A stretch of DNA of 64,000 nt from UBA9611 sp965237595. Its GTDB lineage: Bacteria > Chloroflexota > Dehalococcoidia > Lucifugimonadales > UBA3495. This document shows positions 56,762 through 64,000 of this stretch, in pieces (within the stretch, counting starts at the first letter, position 1; every line of letters starts with the position of its first letter). Where the stretch lies: assembly GCA_965237595.1 (NCBI GenBank), contig CBDEFY010000006.1:930001-994000 (forward strand), in the 5' to 3' direction. Below the pieces are notes generated by a model. It saw only the letters and a list, made by a program, of their open reading frames with translations. It was not told the origin of the DNA and searched no databases. The translations under genes were made by a program, and so were the position numbers.

Positions 56762-56851
56762 GTCCCACTCCTCCCTCACAGCAACAGCTGTGGCTATTTT
56801 AGGAGCAGAACTCTCACTTAACCACCCGTCCGAATTTCCGGGTCCACCTCA

Positions 56852-57102
56852 CAGGACGTGAAGAAAGATGTGCGGGTCTTTGTGTGCCTGGGGAATCCTC
56901 CATATGATCGGGAGGAGCAGGACTCCAACGAAGATACCGGAAAGCGGAAGGGCGGCTGGGTGCGGTTCGGAGACGAAGAACAGGTAGGGGTCCAACCGTT
57001 CAGTCCCATACTTGAAGATTTCCTCGCCCCAGCACGGGAGGTGGGAGCTGGGGTCCACCTCAAGAACCTGTACAACGACTACGTGTACTTCTGGCGCTGG
57101 GC
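56852..57102 (+). pseudogene. Fragment of a restriction-modification DNA methyltransferase (type ISP/IIG-like)
   Basis: The 80-codon stretch has VRVFVCLGNPPYDREEQ, with the NPPY catalytic motif of adenine methyltransferases, then GGWVRFGD and PILEDFLAPARE, VHLKNLYNDYVYFWRWA. That order is typical of large single-chain restriction-modification enzymes. Both sides are cut by IS elements. Confidence 0.75.
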
Positions 57103-58512
57103 TGTAGACCGTCAGCGATAATGGGACACATATAAGGGTAGGAAAACCCGAGAGTCGGAGGGTGGTGTGAGCTCCTGAAATGAGGGTAGAGTTACCCACA
57201 GAAAGGAGCAGATGTGTCCCAATTAGAAGTAAGCAAAGCAGAGGCCGCCGAGGAACGAAGCGAGCAGACCAGGTCTTTCGTCCGTACAGTGAAGGCGGCT
57301 GCCCGACGTAAGTACACCTCCGAAGACAAGATCCGAATTGTTCTGGAGGGCTTCCGCCGCGAGGTCACAGTCAACGACCTGTGCCGGCGGGAGGGGATCA
57401 AGCCCCACTCCTACTACTCGTGGACCAAAGAGTTCATGGAGGCGGGCAAGGAGAGGTTGACCCGTGACTCGGTTCGGGACGCCACTCAGCATGAGGTAGG
57501 GCAGCTCAAGCGAGAGAACGGGGAACTCAAGGAGCTAGTGGCCGATCTGTCGCTGGAGGCGTACCGTCTCAAAAAAACGGCCATCCCCGTGCCCCAGGAC
57601 GCCAAGACCAACAAGGACTTGAGGACCGACCAGGAGGCGATCAGCCACCATGGAACCGTCTTACTATTCAGGAAGAACGCTCAGTCCTGTTATCAGCCAG
57701 AGAGATGCCAGAGCTGAGCTGCCGTCAGCTGGCCGCGTGGATCACCGACAACCAGGGCTTCTCAGTCTCAGAGTCCAGCGTCTACCGTATCCTGGGCAGG
57801 GAGGGCCTAGTGAAGCGGCCTGAGATGCGGTTGGCCGCGGGGAAGGAGTACCACCGCAAGACCACAGGACCTCACCAGATGTGGGCCACCGATGCCTCAT
57901 ACTTCAGGGTGGTTGGTTGGGGCTACTACTACCTGGTCACCGTTATGGACGACTACTCCCGCTTCATCCTGGCTCACAGGCTTCAGCAAGATATGACGGC
58001 CGACTCCTTCATCGAGGTGGTCCAGGATGCTGTGGACACGACCAGCATGGACCAAGTTCCAGTCACAGACCGCACCAGGCTGCTGAGTGACAACGGTCCA
58101 GGCTATGTCTAAAGAGCATTCAGGGACTACCTGGGGATGGTTGGCATCAAGCACATCCTAGCAACTCCTTTCCACCCTCAGACCAACGGGAAGCTGGAGC
58201 GCTACCACCAGACCATCAAACGGGACGTCAACCAGGTGCCTTATGAGTTGCCCGCCGACCTTGAGGCTGCTATCGCGGCCTTCGTCAGCTACTACAACTA
58301 CCGGCGCTATCACAAGGCTCTGGGCAACGTGACACCATCAGACGTGCTCAAGGGAAGACGGCAAGAGATCCTACAACGCAGGAAGGAGGTGAAGGCTCAA
58401 ACCACCGAACGGCGACGACGCTACAACAGGGCCCTCAGGGAGCTCACCAGACCTCCATCCAGCCCCTGATCTCTCGGCTCCCAATGTGTCCCACTTTTGC
58501 TGGTTGCTAACA
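57103..58512 (+). mobile_element. IS3-like element, type B, copy 3 (1410 bp, defective)
   Basis: Same ends and the same 133-bp deletion as copy 1. The left flank is the methyltransferase fragment, the right flank a recombinase fragment, so it joins two unrelated genes. Confidence 0.9.
57214..58469 (+). pseudogene. IS3-like type B transposase, internal stop and deletion (third copy)
   Basis: Near-identical to 31550-32805, including the A7C slip site, the shared TAA after SDNGPGYV and the orfB deletion. Differences are a handful of base changes (for example NQG for NHG). Confidence 0.85.
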
Positions 58513-58755
58513 GCCAAGGACATGAGGAACTTCCTGAACGAGAGCGAACTAACCGAGCGCAGAGCCTTCATCGAATCGTTCGTCAAGGAGATCATCGTCA
58601 TGCCCGGCGACGCCCTCATGCGATACACCGTGCCTATACCAGACGACAGCCTGATACCCGGCAGGGCCACCGAAAAGGTGGCCCTGAACGGCTCAGTTCT
58701 GTCTACCGTACACGATGGTGGCCCAGGTTCGGCGGAATCTCCCCACCCAATTGGC
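58513..58755 (+). pseudogene. C-terminal fragment of a serine site-specific recombinase
   Basis: KDMRNFLNESELTERRAFIE, then SFVKEIIVMPGDALMRYTVP, DDSLIPG and VALNGSVLSTVHDGGPG are the C-terminal segment of large serine recombinases of the phage/ICE type. The catalytic N-terminus and the zinc domain are missing, removed at the IS end. Confidence 0.72.
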
Positions 58756-58818
58756 CCCTTACGAGCCACAGCCTTGGCAGGTTGGCGAGGTTGCTCAGCT
58801 CTGGCGGAATCCCCCCAC

Positions 58819-59916
58819 TTAAGCGTTGCCCGACGCTGCGGCGGCGCGTCGCTGTACGCAGTCGAACAACGGCCTCGCCCGGCTCCTGATGTTTCTCTTG
58901 CCGTTGTGGTCCAGGTAGTAGGCGTAGTCCTCGCCGGTGCTGCCGGAGAACTTCAGGCCCGAGCAGGTCATCCCCTCGTTGTAGTCTACCTGCAGGCCCT
59001 CATAGGGGACCTCCACGACGTCCTTCATCACCATGCCCGAGTTCAGCATGAGGACGCGCCGGTCGGTGGCCACCACGACTCCGTTGTGGACCCCGAATTC
59101 AGGGCGCTTGAATCCGCTGAGCACGCTACCGATCGCATGTCCGAGAGTGTTGAACTCCGAGGCGTCGCCCCAGCGTCCGCCCATCCAGTATTCGATATTC
59201 TCGCCGCCTTCCAGGATCTCGTGGAGGATACGGAGTTCGCCCGGATAGGTGGTGACGTTCTCGCCTGTGAAGGAACTCAACAGCCCCACTATGAGGCGCT
59301 CCGGCACGCTGGGGTCGTTCCGGCTCCACATGGTCGAGCGCTCCCGCCACTGGGCGTTGATCCGCTCCGCCTTGTTCATTGCAGTGTAGTTCGCCGTGGG
59401 GACGGCAGCGCCAGCCGATGCCGAAGACGAGGTGGGCGTTGTCCGAGGGGGCGGCGCGGCCTTTACTTCCCGCACCCGGTCGGCGAAATTCTGGGTGTAG
59501 CTGTCTTGTACGTCCCGTATCTTGAAAGCCTCTGGGTCACCGCTGCCAGCCCACTCGCTGTAGCTCCGCCCAGTGAGGGTCACCTCGCCTGTGGCATCAA
59601 CGTCCACCGATTCCATGTTGTGCAGCGGCATTTCCGTGATGAGCTTGTTCGTGCCCTTCTTTTTGAGCAAAACGACCCGCCTGCCGGTCAGCACAGCTAT
59701 GCCGTCGTATTGCCGCATCCGGTCCCAACGGTTAGCGTTAGCGTGAAACACGTTACCGGGACCCCAGACGCAACCCACTAACGACTCAATGCTCTCGTCA
59801 TCCTCCAGCACATCGTAGAGCATCTCGTGCTCTCCGCCATGCTCCTTGGGACCCCAGACCGGCTGCAAGTCCCGCCAACGAGCGTCGATCATGCTCCGTT
59901 TGTTCTGCATGGCCAT
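58819..59916 (-). CDS. Protein with two tandem PH-like (YokE-type) domains
   Basis: A 365-residue protein with two similar halves of about 150 residues. The first has GIAVLTGRRVVLLKKKG and the second GVVVATDRRVLMLNSG, each followed by a VPYE/MPLHN-type strand, as in bacterial PH domains. A Pro/Ser/Ala-rich linker (AAPPPRTTPTSSSASAGAA) joins them. No membrane segment. The function of this family is unknown; it may sense or bind peptides or membranes. Confidence 0.72.
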   Translation of the reverse strand: MAMQNKRSMIDARWRDLQPVWGPKEHGGEHEMLYDVLEDDESIESLVGCVWGPGNVFHANANRWDRMRQYDGIAVLTGRRVVLLKKKGTNKLITEMPLHNMESVDVDATGEVTLTGRSYSEWAGSGDPEAFKIRDVQDSYTQNFADRVREVKAAPPPRTTPTSSSASAGAAVPTANYTAMNKAERINAQWRERSTMWSRNDPSVPERLIVGLLSSFTGENVTTYPGELRILHEILEGGENIEYWMGGRWGDASEFNTLGHAIGSVLSGFKRPEFGVHNGVVVATDRRVLMLNSGMVMKDVVEVPYEGLQVDYNEGMTCSGLKFSGSTGEDYAYYLDHNGKRNIRSRARPLFDCVQRRAAAASGNA

Positions 59917-60011
59917 CGCGCTACCTCCTTAATTCTTCGCCATGGAGGGACAGCACTCCCAGGCCCTCCGACTCCGGCGGAATCTTCCCGTTCCACCCCT
60001 TACCCGCTCCA

Positions 60012-60436
60012 CCTAGTACGTGGAGCCGAGGGGAAAACCATCGTCATGGGCCTAGTGGAACGTGGTGGGAAGGCCAAAGCTAAGGTTATTCCCGATGTGA
60101 AGGCCAAGACATTGCTACCTGAGATTCAGTCCACAGTACCCACAGGGACAGTAGTAATCACCGACGACCTACCGAGCTACCGCAGACTCGGGCTATCAGC
60201 ATGATGTTGTCCCTCACTCGAAGGGTGTCTATGTCTTGGGTAAGAATATACATACCAACAGCGTAGAGGGGTTCTGGAGCCAGTTGAAGCGGTCGATTGA
60301 CGGCTCTTACCACCACGTCACTACTCACCACCTACAGAAGTACGTTGACGAGTACTCCTTCCGCTACAGTCACCGGAACGATGAGCAGAATATGTTCTGG
60401 ACAATGATGGAACGGGTTATTTCTCAGGCTTCTTGA
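60012..60436 (+). pseudogene. IS1595-family transposase, C-terminal remnant
   Basis: RGAEGKTIVMGLVERGGKAK, VVITDDLPSYRRLG and, after a frameshift near 60200, KNIHTNSVEGFWSQLKRSID and YVDEYSFRYSHRN are the second half of an ISXO2-like DDE transposase. The zinc-ribbon N-terminus is missing. No ends were identified. Confidence 0.8.
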
Positions 60437-60641
60437 CCGGCTTGGCCGCTTTGCTCAGGGCGGCCATTACTTCATCCCGACTTGCCCCTGGTTCGTAATC
60501 TTCCAACTTTGTTACTTTGGGTATGCCCTCCAACCCTTCTTCAGTCAATGCTGGCATTAACTCTTCCGTTTCTCCAAGTATTCTCCATTCGCCAAATTCC
60601 CAAGCACCGACGCTGGATGTGATCTTGAATCGATTACTCAT
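60417..60641 (-). CDS. Hypothetical protein, 74 aa
   Basis: SNRFKITSSVGAWEFGEWRI at the start and a Lys/Pro-rich tail (AKPVKKPEK). No known domain. The ATG overlaps the stop of the upstream gene, which indicates an operon with it. Confidence 0.55.
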   Translation of the reverse strand: MSNRFKITSSVGAWEFGEWRILGETEELMPALTEEGLEGIPKVTKLEDYEPGASRDEVMAALSKAAKPVKKPEK

Positions 60642-61054
60642 TGGCCCTCCGTAGATTCTCCAGATAGTTCTACCACCGACAAAGGGATACTGGCTTTTTC
60701 CTCACCAGAGACAAGAATAGAAATGGCATATTGGCCCGGGGATTCGAATCGCATGTTCATCAGCGTGAGCCTGTGGTCTATCTTTAAGCGCGGTTGGTTC
60801 TGTTCAGAGGCTATGTCCAATTCCCCATCTAGGGAGGATATTTGCTTACCATCCTCATTCACTATTACTATCTTAATGTCTTTTTGGGTGCCATATTCTG
60901 CAGCTCCACATTCAAACCTCATAATGAGTTGCGCGGACGGATGCACAGCAGGAAAGCTCTTCGCCCATATCTTGTCAAATATCCCCATGATGTTCAGCTT
61001 TCCTTCCTTAGAGACGTTGGAATAATCTGCAAGTACAACGAGCGACACATCCAT
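60638..61054 (-). CDS. DUF6941-like hypothetical protein, 138 aa
   Basis: ATG 61054 (DVSLVVLADYSNVSKEGKLN) begins a beta-rich protein: IMGIFDKIWAKSFPAVHPSA and ISILVSGEEKASIPLSVVEL. It resembles small proteins annotated as DUF6941, of unknown role, often near surveillance genes. No signal peptide. AT-rich relative to core genes. Confidence 0.6.
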   Translation of the reverse strand: MDVSLVVLADYSNVSKEGKLNIMGIFDKIWAKSFPAVHPSAQLIMRFECGAAEYGTQKDIKIVIVNEDGKQISSLDGELDIASEQNQPRLKIDHRLTLMNMRFESPGQYAISILVSGEEKASIPLSVVELSGESTEGQ

Positions 61055-61131
61055 TTTGGCCCCTCCACCACTAATAGCAACCCATTGTACATCATTTCCG
61101 CCAGTATCTATAACGTGTGTCAAGGGGAACA

Positions 61132-61502
61132 TCACCAAAAGAAATACTCAACGCCGCTAGAATTTAGCCATGTGGGGTTTATACTCATTACCGCTACGTC
61201 GGCATTTGGGTCCGGGTGAACAGTCCAAGAAAAATGCTTCAGTTTCAATGGGTAAATATTGGTTCCTGTCTCGGATAGCTTATTGAAACGGGCGTGTAGT
61301 GTGTCACTGCGCTCTGCAGCTTTTTGGAACACATGCCTATTGGTCACGAGGAAGACTTGATACTGCTTCTGCCCGGTTTCATCAGTAGTTCCTGTTGGAC
61401 GTCCATACAAGAAACCTGTTGCGTGGGATTTCAAGGTTCCATCCGTGGCCTGTTCTCCGAGAGCAACGACCGTATTAAAGAAGACTGGAGGAATCAAAGC
61501 CA

Positions 61503-61503
<1 letters not shown>
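61132..61503 (-). CDS. Trypsin-like peptidase domain protein, short or truncated
   Basis: 123 residues: FFNTVVALG near 8-16, VFLVTNRHVFQ near 50 with a candidate catalytic His, and PDPNADVAVMSI near 100 with Asp. The Ser-containing half of the expected 250-280 residues is absent after EYFFW, so the gene is probably 3'-truncated. The start overlaps the stop of the HsdS fusion gene (ATG at 61503), so it belongs to the same transcript. Confidence 0.62.
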
Positions 61504-63159
<1,656 letters not shown>

Positions 63160-63167
<8 letters not shown>

Positions 63168-63582
63168 CCTCGCCCTCCGCTATGACCCTTGCAAGCTCCC
63201 TGGCGTCCGTGATGAAGTCCGGCAACAGTCTTAGCGTCGTCTCCGCGAACTTCTCTCCATAGTCGTGGGCGGTGTCGTTCCTGTTGTCCCGGTAGGCAAA
63301 CCAGCGTTCGCAGGCTTCCACGGATATCAGGTCATGCTTGGCGGCGTACCGGAAGGCGTCCTTGAACGTCAGCCGGTCCGCCTGCCGATTGCTGGCGAAG
63401 TAGGGCCTCAGCCGCTTCTTCAGCAGGCTGCCGGACTGCTCCAACACGATTTCGAACTCCTTCACGGAAGCGGCCCGAAAGATTTCATAGAAAGTATCGC
63501 CTGGTTCGCGCTGCTGCAACTGCTCGAAGGCCGACTCCAGGGTATCGATGCAGCGGACGAGGAAATCCGTGTTGATGGGCAT
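63160..63582 (-). CDS. HepT-like HEPN toxin / nucleotidyltransferase substrate-binding protein
   Basis: A 140-residue all-helical protein of the HI0074/HepT family. Arg101-His106-Tyr108 in RNDTAHDY form RX4HXY, the RNase signature in which MntA modifies the Tyr. Its natural partner is the nucleotidyltransferase domain in the overlapping downstream gene, so the pair is a type VII-like toxin-antitoxin unit with the antitoxin fused to HsdS. Confidence 0.88.
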
Positions 63583-63585
63583 GGT

Positions 63586-63804
63586 CTATTCCTCCGCCCC
63601 AACCCCCGGGCTTTTGGGGGTCTCTACAACGGCTGGGTCCGGTTGGGCAGGCTCGGTCTGGTTACTGAAAGGCTGGCATAGTTTCCGTAAGGTTTCCTCG
63701 CGCATTCCGGGGCAGTGGTCCCGTAGGGCGTCAGGGGTGATCTCGCCGATGCGGAGTTTTAGCTCTTGGCGGATACGTTTGATTGCGGCTGGTAGTGCAT
63801 TCAT
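63586..63804 (-). CDS. Small hypothetical protein, 72 aa
   Basis: ALPAAIKRIRQELKLRIGEI and REETLRKLCQPFSNQ suggest a short helical protein, followed by a Pro-rich tail. It lies three bases before the HepT-like gene and may be co-transcribed. No function is evident. Confidence 0.5.
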   Translation of the reverse strand: MNALPAAIKRIRQELKLRIGEITPDALRDHCPGMREETLRKLCQPFSNQTEPAQPDPAVVETPKSPGVGAEE

Positions 63805-64000
63805 TCAGAGGTTTCACCGTAGCAAGCCCTTCTTCGAGCATGTTGGTTGGCCGTCCATCTACCTTCGGATTCCATGGATCGAGCAGATGAAAGCACTCAT
63901 GCGCAAGCTGCCACCTCGCGCGAGCCAAGTCAGTAATCGCAGCCGGACCGAGCCGAATAACGACATGTCTGGATCGTCGTTGAGTATCGTCAGGCGCAAT
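63731..64000 (-). pseudogene. Fragment of a HExxH-type metalloprotein, runs off the window
   Basis: ARWQLAHECFHLLDPWNPKV followed by NMLEEGLAT is a zinc-protease-like segment with HECFH and the downstream Glu. After EEGLAT the sequence departs from the expected WFQ continuation and overlaps the next gene, so the C-terminus is lost. The N-terminus lies beyond the window. Confidence 0.55.

Larger units (their letters stand above)
55522..56851 (-). mobile_element. IS3-family element, type A, copy 2 (1330 bp, intact)
   Basis: Same ends and length as 24479-25808, opposite orientation. The flanking triplets are AAC and CAG, not a duplication, so DNA next to one end was lost or rearranged after insertion. 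Confidence 0.92.

Overview
The window is a GC-rich bacterial chromosome segment, about 60% GC by eye. The gene families (F420/PPOX-type enzyme, SRP54, Mfd, ProBA, metal-dependent amidohydrolases, an Asp23/AmaP cluster) are most like Chloroflexota, perhaps Dehalococcoidia/SAR202-type. That is an inference from family resemblance, not a search result. TAG, TGA and TAA all serve as normal stops, so this is the standard code, with UGA apparently recoded to selenocysteine in one gene.

Positions 1-22400 are mostly core genome: sbcC-like ATPase, ffh, a phosphodiesterase, two DNA glycosylases, thpR, an amidohydrolase, proBA, mfd, a TlpA-like lipoprotein and tRNA-Pro. Two items stand out. The first is a peroxiredoxin-like gene (11681-12238) whose two redox positions are both in-frame TGA, followed by a hairpin fitting a bacterial SECIS: a UxxU selenoprotein of SelL type. 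The second is an IS110 element (12393-13549). Its upstream non-coding region folds into a bridge-RNA-like structure. One loop matches the sequence the element sits in, and the other loop matches the element's own ends. The target is a short palindromic repeat scattered through this genome.

Positions 22400-48500 are an insertion-rich accessory region beginning next to tRNA remnants. Intact or damaged elements of the IS3, IS21, IS1380, IS256 and IS1182 families interrupt amidohydrolases, a DNA methyltransferase and an unknown gene. A methyltransferase/SNF2-helicase/zinc-ribbon module, a DUF4143 ATPase and a damaged leucine-rich-repeat surface protein lie here. Several interruptions can be reconstructed to the base from target-site duplications.

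Positions 48500-64000 hold an Asp23-AmaP-DUF2273 envelope-stress cluster with a decayed asp23 duplicate, the remains of a type I-E CRISPR Cascade (casA, casB), a Phd/VapC toxin-antitoxin pair, and shreds of a restriction-modification enzyme and a serine recombinase caught between IS copies. They are followed by a tandem PH-like protein and, at the right end, a HepT-like HEPN protein next to a protein that fuses an MntA-like nucleotidyltransferase to a type I restriction specificity subunit. The right half reads as an eroding defence and mobile-element island.
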